The notes: generated from the sequence alone by a model not told the origin. A stretch of 64,000 bases of DNA from Haliea alexandrii (GCF_003719295.1 NZ_RFLW01000001.1:1382955-1446954), one strand, 5' to 3'. Positions 33,675-43,735 are shown, counted from the stretch's first letter. Numbers and translations: made by a program.

Positions 33675-34733
33675 ATGTACCAGGTAACGGTAGAACCCAC
33701 CGGCGACGTGGTGGATGTTGAAGAGGGGCAGACCATACTTGATGCCAGCTTGCGGCAAGGGGTGTGGCTGCCTTTTGCCTGCGGCCACGGCACCTGCGGA
33801 ACCTGCAAGGTCCAGGTATTGGAAGGCGATGTCGATATAGGGGATGCTTCGCCCTTCGCGCTAATGGATATGGAGCGCGATGAAGGAAAAGTCCTCGCTT
33901 GCTGTGCGATTCCAGAGAGCGATATGGTCATCGAAGCCGACATTGATGTTGACCCGGATTTTCTGGGCTATCCGGTCGAGGATTTCGAGGGAACGGTGGT
34001 TGCGATTGATGACCTTTCCCCCACAATCAAGGGCGTGAAGTTCGAACTGAGTCGACCTATCCAGTTCCAGGCTGGGCAGTACATCAATCTGCACATGCCA
34101 GGGGTGGAGGGGGCCAGGGCCTTCTCGATAGCCAACAAGCCCTCGGAGAATACCGTATTGGAGCTGCATGTACGGCGTGTCCCGGGTGGAGCCGGCACAG
34201 GCTACATACACGACCAGTTACAGATCGGTGACACGCTGTCTGTGTCCGGCCCGTACGGACAATTCTTTACGCGCAAGTCAGCTCCCGAGGATCTTATCTT
34301 CATTGCCGGGGGATCTGGATTATCCAGTCCCCAGTCTATGGTGTTGGATCTTCTCGAGCACGGTGATACACGCCAAATCACCCTGCTACAGGGCGCGAGA
34401 AATTTGTCTGAACTCTACAATAAGGAGCTGTTTGAGCGGCTGGCGCAACAACATGGGAATTTTACTTATGTGCCCGCGCTGGACAATCCGGTACCCGAGG
34501 ACGGGTGGGAGGGTTTCCGCGGATACGTCCACGAAGCGGCCATTGCTCACTTTGAAGGGCAGTTTTCGGGTCACAAGGCTTACCTTTGCGGACCGCCTCC
34601 GATGATCGACGCGGCCATCACGGCTTTGATGCAGGGTCGACTGTTCGAGCGTGACATCTATATGGAACGATTTCTCACTGCTGCTGACGGAGCGGAGGGC
34701 GCCACCAAGAGCGCCCTGTTTAAAAGGATTTAG
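33675..34733 (+). CDS. dmpP: Phenol hydroxylase reductase DmpP (2Fe-2S, FAD, NADH)
   Basis: A 352-residue reductase. The N-terminal plant-type ferredoxin domain has cysteines at 36, 41, 44 and 76 (CGHGTCGTC...ACC). An FAD domain follows with RAFSIANKPS, then an NADH domain with FIAGGSGLSSP and YLCGPPPMIDA. It passes electrons from NADH to the di-iron site of DmpN. The ATG at 33675 is 13 bases after dmpO; upstream in-frame starts lie inside dmpO. Confidence 0.95.
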   Translation: MYQVTVEPTGDVVDVEEGQTILDASLRQGVWLPFACGHGTCGTCKVQVLEGDVDIGDASPFALMDMERDEGKVLACCAIPESDMVIEADIDVDPDFLGYPVEDFEGTVVAIDDLSPTIKGVKFELSRPIQFQAGQYINLHMPGVEGARAFSIANKPSENTVLELHVRRVPGGAGTGYIHDQLQIGDTLSVSGPYGQFFTRKSAPEDLIFIAGGSGLSSPQSMVLDLLEHGDTRQITLLQGARNLSELYNKELFERLAQQHGNFTYVPALDNPVPEDGWEGFRGYVHEAAIAHFEGQFSGHKAYLCGPPPMIDAAITALMQGRLFERDIYMERFLTAADGAEGATKSALFKRI

Positions 34734-34742
34734 TGAGAGACC

Positions 34743-35081
34743 ATGAGATTTTCAGTCAGTCTTGGTGATGGAGGGAGCAGCTTTCACTGCGGTGATCAGC
34801 AGAACCTCCTTGAGGGAATGCAGTCCTTTCAGGTCGGTGTCCCTCTACTGAAATTGATTCCGGTGGGTTGCCGGGGCGGGGGTTGCGGTGTCTGTCGGAT
34901 ACGTATCCTCTCTGGGCAGTTCGAGACAAAGAAAATGAGTCGAAAACATGTTTCGGATCAGGAGCAGGCCGAGGGCGTCGCGCTGGCATGCAGGGTGTAT
35001 CCACGCAGTGACCTTTCGATAGAGCTTTTGTCATCTGCAGAAAACAATAACAATCATAGTGAACGGGAGTCTCTCTCATGA
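34743..35081 (+). CDS. dmpQ: Plant-type [2Fe-2S] ferredoxin DmpQ
   Basis: The 112-residue protein has the ferredoxin cysteines C43, C48, C51 and C83 ([16 protein letters not shown]...LACRVYP). In phenol and toluene operons this XylT/DmpQ protein reactivates oxidised catechol 2,3-dioxygenase, keeping its iron ferrous. Its position directly before the dioxygenase and a four-base overlap with it (35078-35081) fit that role. Confidence 0.9.
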   Translation: MRFSVSLGDGGSSFHCGDQQNLLEGMQSFQVGVPLLKLIPVGCRGGGCGVCRIRILSGQFETKKMSRKHVSDQEQAEGVALACRVYPRSDLSIELLSSAENNNNHSERESLS

Positions 35082-36007
35082 GGAAAGGTGTAATGCGTCC
35101 TGGCCATGTACAGATACGGGTTATGGATATCGAGGAGGCGGTTATCCATTATCGGGACCGCCTGGGATTGATCGATGTTGGCAGAGACGCGCAGGGTCGT
35201 GCCTATTTAAAGGGCTGGACTGAGGTCGACCGTTTCTCTGTTGTATTGCGAGAGGCGGATGAACCCGGCATGGATTTCATGGGCTTCAAGGTGGTCAGCA
35301 GCGAGGTTCTGGAGCAGCGGAAACAGGATCTATTGCGGTATGGCTGTCAGGTCGAAGTTATTCCCGCGGGGGAACTGGATGGATGTGGCGAGCGCGTCCG
35401 TTTCGATTCTCCCACGGGCCATTATTTTGAGCTATATGCAGAGAAGGACCAGACTGGCAAGTGGGGGGTTAGTGAGAGTAATCCTGAAGCCTGGCCCGAA
35501 GACCTGAAAGGGATGCGTGCCAATCGTTTTGATCACTGCTTGCTCTACGGTGATGATATCGATGGCACCGCAGCACTGCTGCAGAATGTTCTGGGGTTCC
35601 AACTCTCGGAACAGGTTCTCGACAGGGACGGCGGCGACATGCGTGTTGCGGCGTTCCTCGCCTGTTCCATGAAAGCCCACGACGTTGCGCTGGTACGTCA
35701 CCCGGAGAAGGGCAAATTCCACCACGCCTCGTTTTATCTGGATACTTGGGGCGACGTACTGCGAGCTGCTGATCTCATCTCCATGCACGATATTGCACTG
35801 GATATCGGGCCTACACGTCACGGCCTCACGCATGGTCAGACCATTTACTTTTTCGATCCATCAGGCAACAGGAACGAGGTGTTCACCGGAGGAGACTACA
35901 CCTATCCGGATCATCCGGTGGTCACATGGGACGCGCAACAGTTGGGCAAGGCCATCTTCTACCACGATCGGCAGTTGAACGAGAACTTCCTGGGGGTGGT
36001 GACCTAA
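35078..36007 (+). CDS. dmpB: Catechol 2,3-dioxygenase, first copy
   Basis: A 309-residue extradiol dioxygenase of the XylE/DmpB class. Iron ligands are H153 (FDHCLLYG), His 215 or 216 ([12 protein letters not shown]) and E267 ([10 protein letters not shown]), with the family end signature [21 protein letters not shown] split here as [15 protein letters not shown]. It cleaves catechol to 2-hydroxymuconic semialdehyde. It starts inside the dmpQ stop (ATGA), so its translation is coupled to the ferredoxin. A second copy 1 kb downstream differs at 62 of 309 positions by hand alignment. Confidence 0.95.
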   Translation: MRKGVMRPGHVQIRVMDIEEAVIHYRDRLGLIDVGRDAQGRAYLKGWTEVDRFSVVLREADEPGMDFMGFKVVSSEVLEQRKQDLLRYGCQVEVIPAGELDGCGERVRFDSPTGHYFELYAEKDQTGKWGVSESNPEAWPEDLKGMRANRFDHCLLYGDDIDGTAALLQNVLGFQLSEQVLDRDGGDMRVAAFLACSMKAHDVALVRHPEKGKFHHASFYLDTWGDVLRAADLISMHDIALDIGPTRHGLTHGQTIYFFDPSGNRNEVFTGGDYTYPDHPVVTWDAQQLGKAIFYHDRQLNENFLGVVT

Positions 36008-36041
36008 AATCCTGGCGAGATCGTCGCTACGAGGCGTAAAT

Positions 36042-36716
36042 CTAAGGCGTGCCTGGTTTTACGCCCAGGTTGTCCTGCAGTAGTTTCTTTGTGATCTCCG
36101 CGGTCCGTCTGATGTGCTGCTCGTTGGCGGCACAGAGGGCGGGAATGTCTTTAGTCAGAGCAGCGTCGCAGATGGCTATGTGCTCATCGTGCACGTTGCG
36201 TCGCGATTTCCGGTCGATGCGGGCGAGGTTGCGATAGCGTTTGTGCTGGTCGTAAAGGATTTCATGAAAACGCATCAGCCACGGTGAATGGCAGCACGAT
36301 ACCAGTGCCAGGTGAAACTCCCGATTGCGTACCTCCCACTCCTGTAGATCTGGTTCCTTCTGCATCTCAGCTTTGGTCAGGTGATGAAAGGCAGCGACGA
36401 CCCGCGATTCCCAGGCGTCATCGCTGTTTTCGACGCTCTGGCTTAGCGCCATCCCTTCCAGAATGACGCGTAAGTCTGTGATCTCCTCGAGTTCGTCCGA
36501 GGACATTTCAGAGACGCGGAAACCCCTCTGTCCGCGCACTTCGACAAACCCGTCCGAACTTAGCCGGTAGAGCGCTTCCCGTAGCGGCGTGGCCCCGACG
36601 TTATAGGTACGTTTCAGGAGATCAATGCCCAGTTTGTCGCCGGGGCCGAAGTGGCCTTGAACGATGTCCTTCCGCAGTTGCCTGTACGCCTGATCAGTAA
36701 GTGTTTTCGCTTCCAT
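36042..36716 (-). CDS. GntR-family regulator with FCD domain
   Basis: The 224-residue protein has a winged helix-turn-helix at the N terminus (LTDQAYRQLRKDIVQGHFGPG and YNVGATPLREALYRL) and an FCD domain after about residue 85 (DLRVILEGMALSQSV; NREFHLALVSCCHS; DEHIAICDAA). FCD proteins usually sense organic acids and repress nearby genes. It lies between the two catechol dioxygenase genes on the opposite strand and diverges from the second copy. The tandem ATATCGATA sites between them are its likely operators. Confidence 0.88.
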   Translation of the reverse strand: MEAKTLTDQAYRQLRKDIVQGHFGPGDKLGIDLLKRTYNVGATPLREALYRLSSDGFVEVRGQRGFRVSEMSSDELEEITDLRVILEGMALSQSVENSDDAWESRVVAAFHHLTKAEMQKEPDLQEWEVRNREFHLALVSCCHSPWLMRFHEILYDQHKRYRNLARIDRKSRRNVHDEHIAICDAALTKDIPALCAANEQHIRRTAEITKKLLQDNLGVKPGTP

Positions 36717-36861
36717 GACGTCGTTTTCCAGTACTCGTGTGTCGAAATAATGCGCGAAACAGCGTGGTTTCAGTGTTGAGAATACGTGGAACGTTATCGA
36801 AATTCCATCTGCATGCTCATATCAAAGCGATCTTAGAGACACAAAAATAAATAACGTTAAA

Positions 36862-36899
36862 ATATCGATAAAAAGTTGTATATCGATAAAATATCGATT
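36862..36899. promoter_or_regulatory. Three iterated ATATCGATA operator-like sites
   Basis: ATATCGATA occurs at 36862-36870 and 36880-36888, and ATATCGATT at 36891-36899. Each has the palindromic core ATCGAT in an otherwise A/T-rich stretch. They lie between the divergent GntR gene and the second catechol dioxygenase gene. Spacing between starts is 18 and 11 bases, about two and one DNA turns. They are likely regulator sites; which protein binds is unproven. Confidence 0.6.
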
Positions 36900-36971
36900 A
36901 TCGTAAAAATCTACTCCAAAAATGAAGCCGTGCTTCCCAAGTCGGATTGCGCCAATAAGGAGAATAACGTC

Positions 36972-37901
36972 ATGAGAAAAGGGGTTATGCGCCCGGGGCA
37001 TGTTCAGCTCAGGGTTCTGGATGTAGAAGAAGCTGTCGCTCATTACCGAGACCGTATCGGCCTGATCGAAGTCCACCGCGACGGGCAAGGCCGCGTTTAC
37101 CTGAAGGGTTGGACAGAGGTTGATGCCTGGTCGGTCGTGCTGCGTCCCGCCGAAGAAGCCGGCATGGATTTTATGGGTTTCAAGGTTCTGGACGCCGAGA
37201 CGCTACAGGCACGGAAGCAGGACCTGATCAATTACGGTTGTCACGTTGAGAGCATCCCCGCCGGCGAGTTGGATGGCTGCGGTGAACGTATCCGCTTTCA
37301 GGTTCCCACCGGGCACCACCTGGAACTCTTTGCCGAAAAGGAGCAAACGGGCAAATGGGGCGTGGGTGAGCACAACCCTGAAGCCTGGCCTGAAGACCTT
37401 AAAGGAATGCGTGCAACACGGTTTGACCACGCATTGCTCTACGGTGATGACCTCGACGGCACGGTTGATCTTATGACGACTGTGCTCGGGTTCCAGCTTT
37501 CAGAGCAGGTGCTTGACCGCGAAAATGATGACTTCAGGCTCGCCGCATTTCTCACACTTTCTACCAAAGCGCACGATGTGGCGTTCATTCGTCACCCCGA
37601 AAAGGGCAAGTTACACCACACCTCCTATTACCTTGATACCTGGCAGGACGTGCTGCGGGCCGCTGACATTATCTCGATGCATGATATACCGCTGGATATC
37701 GGCCCCACGCGTCATGGTCTGACCCACGGACAGACCATTTACTTCTTCGATCCCTCAGGCAACCGCACAGAAGTCTTTGCCGGTGGTGACTACACCTATC
37801 CCGATCATCCCGTGACCACCTGGGACGCTGACAAGCTTGGCAAAGCGATTTTCTACCACGACCGCCAGTTGAACGAAAACTTTCTGGGTGTGGTGACCTG
37901 A
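36972..37901 (+). CDS. dmpB: Catechol 2,3-dioxygenase, second copy
   Basis: The chosen ATG at 36972 follows AAGGAGAATAACGTC and gives 309 residues, collinear with the first copy without gaps. Ligands are preserved: H153 (FDHALLYG), the HH pair at 215-216 ([12 protein letters not shown]) and E267 (NRTEVFAGG). About 80% of residues are identical by hand count; differences cluster at 71-80, 161-170 and 181-190. It likely cleaves catechol too, perhaps with another preference for substituted catechols. It has its own upstream region and feeds the dmpC gene that follows. Confidence 0.94.
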   Translation: MRKGVMRPGHVQLRVLDVEEAVAHYRDRIGLIEVHRDGQGRVYLKGWTEVDAWSVVLRPAEEAGMDFMGFKVLDAETLQARKQDLINYGCHVESIPAGELDGCGERIRFQVPTGHHLELFAEKEQTGKWGVGEHNPEAWPEDLKGMRATRFDHALLYGDDLDGTVDLMTTVLGFQLSEQVLDRENDDFRLAAFLTLSTKAHDVAFIRHPEKGKLHHTSYYLDTWQDVLRAADIISMHDIPLDIGPTRHGLTHGQTIYFFDPSGNRTEVFAGGDYTYPDHPVTTWDADKLGKAIFYHDRQLNENFLGVVT

Positions 37902-37939
37902 TCATGCGCGTTAATCCAGCCGAACAAGTAGAGCATGCA

Positions 37940-39400
37940 ATGCGTGAAGTGAAGAACTTTATCAATGGGGAGTACCGCGCCTCTTCCGCGGGCAAGACAT
38001 TCGACAAGTTGAATCCCTGTACCGGCTCCCTCTTCGCCAAAGTGCACGAAGCCACAAGAGAGGACGTGGATGCAGCGGTGAAGGCAGCGCGCGATGCACT
38101 CGATGGACCCTGGGGAAGGATGAGTGAGTCTGAGCGTGGAGCCATTCTGTACAAGGTGGCTGAGGGCATTGACGCGCGTTTTGATGAGTTTCTCGCTGCC
38201 GAATGTGCGGACACCGGCAAGCCTTACGGTATCGCCAGCCATATTGATATACCTCGTGGTGCTGCCAACTTCCGTGTGTTTGCGGACGCCGTGAAAAACT
38301 TTGCCACGGAGGCGTTCCAGACGGCGACGCCTGATGGTAAAGGCGCATTTAACATCGCGGTGCGCAAACGCAAGGGCGTAATTGCGGTGATCAGCCCATG
38401 GAATCTACCTTTGTTGCTGATGACCTGGAAGGTGGGCCCTGCACTGGCTTGCGGAAACACAGTGGTGGTCAAGCCCTCGGAGGAAACGCCGACAACAACC
38501 TCCCTGCTGGGTGAGGTGATGAACGCGGCAGGAGTCCCTCCGGGTGTGTTTAACGTGGTGAACGGATTTGGGCCAGACTCGGCTGGGGCCTTCCTGACTG
38601 AGCACAAAGGCGTTGATGCCATCACTTTCACAGGCGAAACACGGACTGGTGAAGTGATCGCTCGCGCAGCTGCCAAGGGCTTGCGGGATGTATCGATAGA
38701 GTGCGGCGGCAAGAATCCGGCCCTGGTGTTCGCTGACTGTGATATGGACAAGGCGATCGAAGGCACCTTGCGTTCAGTGTTCGCCAATTGCGGTCAGGTT
38801 TGCCTGGGCACGGAGCGCGTGTATGTCGAGCGACCCATCTTCGACGAATTTGTCGAGAGACTCGCGCGCGCTGCTGCTGATTTTACGTTGGGCTTGCCTG
38901 ACGATCCACGTACCGATATGGGGCCGCTTGTTTCCCATGAGCACCAGCAGAAAGTTCTGTCTTACTACCAATTGGCGGTCGACGAGGGTGCGCAGGTAGT
39001 GCTTGGCGGCGGTGTGCCAGAAATGCCACCAGAGCTGGCGGGCGGCGCGTGGGTCCAACCTACCATCTGGACCGGACTTCCGGACGATTCAAGGGTCGTT
39101 CGTGAAGAGATCTTCGGACCGTGCTGCCACATACGCCCCTTTGATACAGAGGAGGAGGCCATCGCGCTGGCAAACGACACCACCTACGGTTTGGCCTCGG
39201 CGGTCTGGACGGAGAATGTGTCGCGAGCCCTGCGTGTATCTACGGCAATAGACTGTGGCATCACCTGGGTGAATAGCTGGTTCCTGCGTGATTTACGAAC
39301 GGCATTTGGCGGCACCAAAGAGTCGGGAATCGGGCGAGAAGGCGGTGAGCACTCCCTCGAATTCTATACGGAACTGCAGAACGTCTGCATCAAGATCTGA
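37940..39400 (+). CDS. dmpC: 2-Hydroxymuconic semialdehyde dehydrogenase DmpC
   Basis: An aldehyde dehydrogenase of 486 residues from the ATG at 37940, matching the usual DmpC/XylG length (an upstream ATG at 37904 adds 12 residues). The catalytic cysteine is at about 288 (NCGQVCLGTERVYV). The NAD site has FTGETRTGEV and ECGGKNPALVF; the C-terminal signature is FGGTKESGIGREGG. It oxidises 2-hydroxymuconic semialdehyde to 4-oxalocrotonate (the dehydrogenase branch). Confidence 0.93.
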   Translation: MREVKNFINGEYRASSAGKTFDKLNPCTGSLFAKVHEATREDVDAAVKAARDALDGPWGRMSESERGAILYKVAEGIDARFDEFLAAECADTGKPYGIASHIDIPRGAANFRVFADAVKNFATEAFQTATPDGKGAFNIAVRKRKGVIAVISPWNLPLLLMTWKVGPALACGNTVVVKPSEETPTTTSLLGEVMNAAGVPPGVFNVVNGFGPDSAGAFLTEHKGVDAITFTGETRTGEVIARAAAKGLRDVSIECGGKNPALVFADCDMDKAIEGTLRSVFANCGQVCLGTERVYVERPIFDEFVERLARAAADFTLGLPDDPRTDMGPLVSHEHQQKVLSYYQLAVDEGAQVVLGGGVPEMPPELAGGAWVQPTIWTGLPDDSRVVREEIFGPCCHIRPFDTEEEAIALANDTTYGLASAVWTENVSRALRVSTAIDCGITWVNSWFLRDLRTAFGGTKESGIGREGGEHSLEFYTELQNVCIKI

Positions 39401-39415
39401 CAGAAAAGGAATCCC

Positions 39416-40207
39416 ATGAGCACACTGAGCCACGAGACCGTAGAGCGGTTGGCAGAACATCTGGAGAATGCGGAGTTGCAGGCTCACGACGTCACCAAGA
39501 TCACCGATGAATATCCCGAGATGGATTTCGAGGATGCCTACAACATCCAGTGGGCGATTCGGCGCCGTAAGGAAGCTCGTGGAAACAAGATCGTGGGAAT
39601 GAAAATGGGTCTGACCTCCTGGGCCAAAATGGCACAGATGGGAGTGGAAGAGCCATGCTATGGCTTTCTAGCTGACTACTTCAGCTGTGCAGACGGCGCT
39701 GCGATCAAAACCTCGGAGTTGATTCACCCCAAAGTCGAAGCTGAAATCGCCTTCGTTACCAAGAAGGCCCTCAAAGGCCCCGGTGTGCATGTGGCGGATG
39801 TAATCGCTGCCACGGATTTTGTTCTTCCTGCCGTCGAAGTCATCGACTCCCGCTACAGGGACTTCAAGTTCGATATCAAGAGCGTTGTGGCAGACAACAG
39901 TTCCTCCTCGCGTTTTGTGACGGGGGGGCACAGTCGCCCGTTGCAGCATATGGATCTGCGCACCTGTGGCGTGGTGATGGAAAAGAACGGTGAGATCGTA
40001 GAAATGGCGACCGGCGCCGCTGTACTTGGTGACCCTGCAGCGAGCGTTGCCATGTTGGCGAATATGCTCGGTGAGCGTGGCGAAGAGTTGCCAGCCGGGA
40101 GTTTCATCATGACGGGAGGAGTAACCGCCGCGGTTGCTGTGCAGGCCGGGGACAACATTACCGTTCGCTACCACGACATGGGTACGATCAATATGAGGTT
40201 TGTGTAA
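39416..40207 (+). CDS. dmpH: 4-Oxalocrotonate decarboxylase DmpH
   Basis: The 263-residue protein is closer to DmpH/XylI than to the paralogous hydratase DmpE: AYNIQWAIRRRKEARGNKIVG, given in parts as IQWAIRRRKEARGNK, then MKMGLTSWAKMAQMGV and YGFLADYF. The metal-binding pattern KVEAEIAFV and VEVIDSRY is kept. It decarboxylates 4-oxalocrotonate in its keto form to 2-oxopent-4-enoate, working in a complex with the hydratase. It lies 15 bases after dmpC. The keto isomer normally comes from the tautomerase DmpI, not seen nearby. Confidence 0.9.
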   Translation: MSTLSHETVERLAEHLENAELQAHDVTKITDEYPEMDFEDAYNIQWAIRRRKEARGNKIVGMKMGLTSWAKMAQMGVEEPCYGFLADYFSCADGAAIKTSELIHPKVEAEIAFVTKKALKGPGVHVADVIAATDFVLPAVEVIDSRYRDFKFDIKSVVADNSSSSRFVTGGHSRPLQHMDLRTCGVVMEKNGEIVEMATGAAVLGDPAASVAMLANMLGERGEELPAGSFIMTGGVTAAVAVQAGDNITVRYHDMGTINMRFV

Positions 40208-40237
40208 GGCCCCGCCTTGCCAAGCAGGAACAGCATT

Positions 40238-41242
40238 ATGAAAACGATAACGGCAATGCTGCACACTTTACGTAGAGTCCTTCCACAGCCGCGTCTGTTT
40301 TTGCTCACTTTTCTGGTGGGGCTTCTGGCAGCGTGTGAGGCGCCATTGAACCTTGAGCGGGTGGCAGCGGAGAAAGCGCGAGATATCAGGCGCTATGACA
40401 TGTTTCAGGCCGTCGCTCACAATGGCGAGAGGGTTATGGTCGTCAGCTCTGTGGGAGCCATTGTCACGTCTGAAGATTCCGGGAATAGTTGGAAGCGCAG
40501 TAATCTGCCGGGTCGGCCCGCGCTAATCGATATCACCGCCTGTGCAAACGGTAACTTCTATGCGCTCGATTCGGAGCGTCGCGTTTGGCGTGAAGGCAGT
40601 GATGGAGCTTGGGTGCCCGCTGCTATCGATACCCAGGAAAACACACTGTCGATTCACTGCGCGCCAAGCGGGCGACTTTGGGTTACCGCCAGTTTCGGCA
40701 CCTTGTACTGGACTGACGGCGAGGAAGCACCTGCTCAGTGGAACGAGTTCAGCCTTTATGAGGATTTGCAATTCACTGCTGTGCGCTTTGTTGACGAGCA
40801 GAATGGCTTCGCCCTTGGAGAGTTTGGCGTTGTTTTGGCCTCCACAGACGGCGGCGACAATTGGGAGCAGCGCGAGGCAATTCCCAACGAATTTTATCCG
40901 ATGGCTGTCGACTTTCTCGATGCAAGCACCGGGTGGGCTGGTGGGCTGGATGGCGTTATCTGGCAGACCCTTGACGGCGCTCGTAGTTGGACACGTCAGG
41001 AATCCGTTACCACGGCGCCAATCTATAACCTGCATGCCGGCGACGAGGGTATTTTTGCTGTCGGCGGGAGCGCGAAGCTTGTCGAGCTGAAGGGCGGAGC
41101 CTGGTCGGTATTCGAAGGTGCGCCTGAAGTGCTGGCATTCATGCGCGGACTGGACACCCTGACCAACGGCTCTCTGTTGGTTGCAGGGGGCGGTGGAACG
41201 CTCGCAGTTATCCCGCTGGCACACAGAACTCAAAAAATATAA
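40238..41242 (+). CDS. YCF48-like BNR-propeller lipoprotein
   Basis: The ATG at 40238 gives 334 residues. The start has a lipoprotein signal (FLLTFLVGLLAAC, lipid cysteine at 33). The mature part is a beta propeller with repeated S/T-x-D-x-G-x-x-W blades (TSEDSGNSWKRS; ASTDGGDNWEQR; TLDGARSWTRQ), as in YCF48/HCF136-like proteins. It probably sits in the periplasm at a membrane. It leads a four-gene set (RND, DUF1302, DUF1329) often found together in proteobacteria. Its role here is unknown; assembly or partner for the RND protein is a guess. Confidence 0.8.
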   Translation: MKTITAMLHTLRRVLPQPRLFLLTFLVGLLAACEAPLNLERVAAEKARDIRRYDMFQAVAHNGERVMVVSSVGAIVTSEDSGNSWKRSNLPGRPALIDITACANGNFYALDSERRVWREGSDGAWVPAAIDTQENTLSIHCAPSGRLWVTASFGTLYWTDGEEAPAQWNEFSLYEDLQFTAVRFVDEQNGFALGEFGVVLASTDGGDNWEQREAIPNEFYPMAVDFLDASTGWAGGLDGVIWQTLDGARSWTRQESVTTAPIYNLHAGDEGIFAVGGSAKLVELKGGAWSVFEGAPEVLAFMRGLDTLTNGSLLVAGGGGTLAVIPLAHRTQKI

Positions 41243-41256
41243 TCAGGTATCTCGAT

Positions 41257-43680
41257 GTGAAAGAAGACAGTGTGATTAGTCGATTTTTCAGAATGATAGA
41301 AGTCTTTGTCTTCTACCATCCTAAAACCTTTCTCTCGGTGATACTGCTGGCGACGGCATTCTTTGCTACTCGCGTGCCCTATCTGGAGATGTATTCCAAC
41401 TTCGCAGATCTATTGCCTCAGGAACATCCCTATATCCAGCTGCACAACGATGTCAAAGATACTTTCGGCGGTGCCAACAACGTAGTAATGGCGATATCGG
41501 TGGAGGAGGGTGACATTTTCAATTCTGACACTTTGTCGCGAATCCATCGCCTCACGCTCGGCGTCGATTCCCTGCCAGGTGTAAACCATAACCTTGTGCG
41601 CAGCTTGACCCACCGGACGGTACGTAAGACATGGCTCACTGAATTGGGCAACATGAATTCAGAGGCCTATTACGACCCACTCTATCCCGACATGACCGAA
41701 GAGCAACTCAAGCAGTTGCGCCTCGACGTGATGGCAAATCCCACGGTGTACGGCTTGCTGGTTTCTCCCGATCTCAAGTCTGCACTTATTCGTGGAACCT
41801 TCAATGAGGGACAGCTGGATTATGTAGAGATATTCCGCCAGCTCGGTAAGCTCAAGGATGATGTGGAGCAGCTGCGCGCCACTGAGGTCGCACCGGGTGT
41901 ACATATCTATGCAACAGGCCAGCCGGTGCTTATGGGTTGGGTATACAGTTACCTCAACCAGATCATGCAGATATTTTTCCTGACTCTGGCGATCCTGCTG
42001 GCTTTGCTTGTCCTGTATTTCCGCTCACGACTCTATGGAATAGTGCTGCCTCTGATAGGGGTCTTGATTTCCGCGACCTGGGGGTTGGGTATTGTCGCGC
42101 TACTGGGCTACAACCTTGATCCACTGACTCTGGTCATTCCCTTCCTCATTACTGCCAGAGCGATGTCTCATGGTATCCAGCTGGTTGAGCGCTACTATCA
42201 AGAAGCTCACGAAGCGCACGATAATCACGATGCGGCCCGGCGGACGTTCGAAACGCTCTTTCGGCCTGGAACTCTGGGGATTGTTTCCGATGCCGTAGGA
42301 CTTTTGCTGATTTCCCTGGGTTCTTCGCCTATCAATGTAAAGCTCGGTATTTACGCGTCAATCTGGGCTGGTACGGTCGTGATTACCGTGCTGATAGCGG
42401 TCCCGCTGGTGTTGTCCCTACTGCCGTTAAGCAAGGTTTCCAGTAGCGCCGAAGAAGATGCCCAGACAGGTGTATTTGCCTCACTCGCACGGGTTGTTAC
42501 CAGCAGCAGAGGCTCAGCAGGTGTTTTGCTGCTCGCACTGGTGGTCTATATCGGTGGCGGCGTTCTCAGTTCCAGGGTGCAGATTGGGGAATCAGAACCA
42601 GGCTCACCGATTCTCTATCCCGATCACGACTACAACGTGTCTTCGCAGAATATCAACGACAATTTCCCGGGCTCTGAGGAGATGTACATTGTTGCCCGCA
42701 CGAGCGAACCCGGTGGGATAAAACGACCGGAAGTATTGCGTGCCCTCGAAGATCTGCAAATTCATATGCTCAAAGACCCGGAGATGGGTGGCAGCAAGGG
42801 CATGCCTGATCTTGTAAAGCAGGTCAATCGCATATTGCACAACGACGATCCACGTTGGTCGGTGATTCCCGACGAGGCTTCTTATGTCGGTGGCTTGATG
42901 TTTGCCTTCATGGCGTCCAGCCCCATTCCGGGTGCTCTGAAGGAGTTCGTCGACACGGATGAGCAGACCGCAAACCTCGTATTTTTCTATAAGGACCACA
43001 AAGGCGAGACCCTGCGACGTGCAATCCATATGGCGAAAGAGTGGATAGAGGATCCCGCTAATCAGGTGGAAGGACTTGAGGTTCGTCTCGCAGGGGGGCC
43101 AATTGGCGTCACAGCGGCAATCAACGAGGCCGCATTTGAAAGCAATATTGTCATCATCCCGGCAGCCATGGCGCTCATCTTTCTTTTCGTAACGCTTTTC
43201 TACTGGTCCTTGCATGCCGGCTGGCTCATGTTTCTTGTGATGACTTTCTGCACCGTTGCCACATACGCGTACATGGGCATCGTAGGTATTGGCATTGATG
43301 TGAATACCGTGCCGATTATCGCCGTGGGTATCGGGGTTGGTATCGATTACTCGATCTACATGATGGACAGGATACGCGAGGAAACCGCGAGGCTGGGAGG
43401 CGATCTGGAGGCAGGAATTCGTCTTGCGATTGCCACTACCGGGAAAGCCATCGCGTTTACGGCTACCGCGCTTATTGGTGGCGTGGTCATGTGGGCCTTC
43501 GTGTCAGATCTGCGTTTTCAGGCAGACGCAGCACTTCTCCTTGTCGTGATGTTGATACTCAACGCCTGGGCGGCGGCGAATCTCGTGCCTGCCTGGATCG
43601 TCCGGTTCCGGCCGGCGTTTATCGTCAAAGCGGAGTTGTTGGATGATGAAATTCATGCTGAGCCAGTCACGGCTGGATGA
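41257..43680 (+). CDS. RND-superfamily (MMPL-type) transporter
   Basis: The 807-residue protein has two halves, each with one membrane helix, a large periplasmic domain and a five-helix bundle (FFLTLAILLALLVLYFRSRLYG, in parts LTLAILLALLVLYF and RSRLYGIVLP). Marker residues include the LDPLTLVIPFLITARAMSHGIQ-type patch (parts LDPLTLVIPFLI, ARAMSHGIQ) and its twin GIGIDVNTVPIIAVGIGVGID in the second half. This is the MMPL/HAE2-like group that moves lipids or hydrophobic compounds without a classic adaptor. It starts with GTG. It fits uptake or export of a hydrophobic substrate with the DUF1302/DUF1329 proteins. Confidence 0.85.
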   Translation: MKEDSVISRFFRMIEVFVFYHPKTFLSVILLATAFFATRVPYLEMYSNFADLLPQEHPYIQLHNDVKDTFGGANNVVMAISVEEGDIFNSDTLSRIHRLTLGVDSLPGVNHNLVRSLTHRTVRKTWLTELGNMNSEAYYDPLYPDMTEEQLKQLRLDVMANPTVYGLLVSPDLKSALIRGTFNEGQLDYVEIFRQLGKLKDDVEQLRATEVAPGVHIYATGQPVLMGWVYSYLNQIMQIFFLTLAILLALLVLYFRSRLYGIVLPLIGVLISATWGLGIVALLGYNLDPLTLVIPFLITARAMSHGIQLVERYYQEAHEAHDNHDAARRTFETLFRPGTLGIVSDAVGLLLISLGSSPINVKLGIYASIWAGTVVITVLIAVPLVLSLLPLSKVSSSAEEDAQTGVFASLARVVTSSRGSAGVLLLALVVYIGGGVLSSRVQIGESEPGSPILYPDHDYNVSSQNINDNFPGSEEMYIVARTSEPGGIKRPEVLRALEDLQIHMLKDPEMGGSKGMPDLVKQVNRILHNDDPRWSVIPDEASYVGGLMFAFMASSPIPGALKEFVDTDEQTANLVFFYKDHKGETLRRAIHMAKEWIEDPANQVEGLEVRLAGGPIGVTAAINEAAFESNIVIIPAAMALIFLFVTLFYWSLHAGWLMFLVMTFCTVATYAYMGIVGIGIDVNTVPIIAVGIGVGIDYSIYMMDRIREETARLGGDLEAGIRLAIATTGKAIAFTATALIGGVVMWAFVSDLRFQADAALLLVVMLILNAWAAANLVPAWIVRFRPAFIVKAELLDDEIHAEPVTAG

Positions 43681-43735
43681 TGTTGTACCGGGTGAACGGC
43701 CGCGGCCGCTAATAAAACCTTTAAAGGGGAATCCA

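Noticed and set aside
42601-43215. 203-codon minus-strand frame inside the RND gene
   Set aside because: Shadow of the plus-strand transporter, with no domain of its own.
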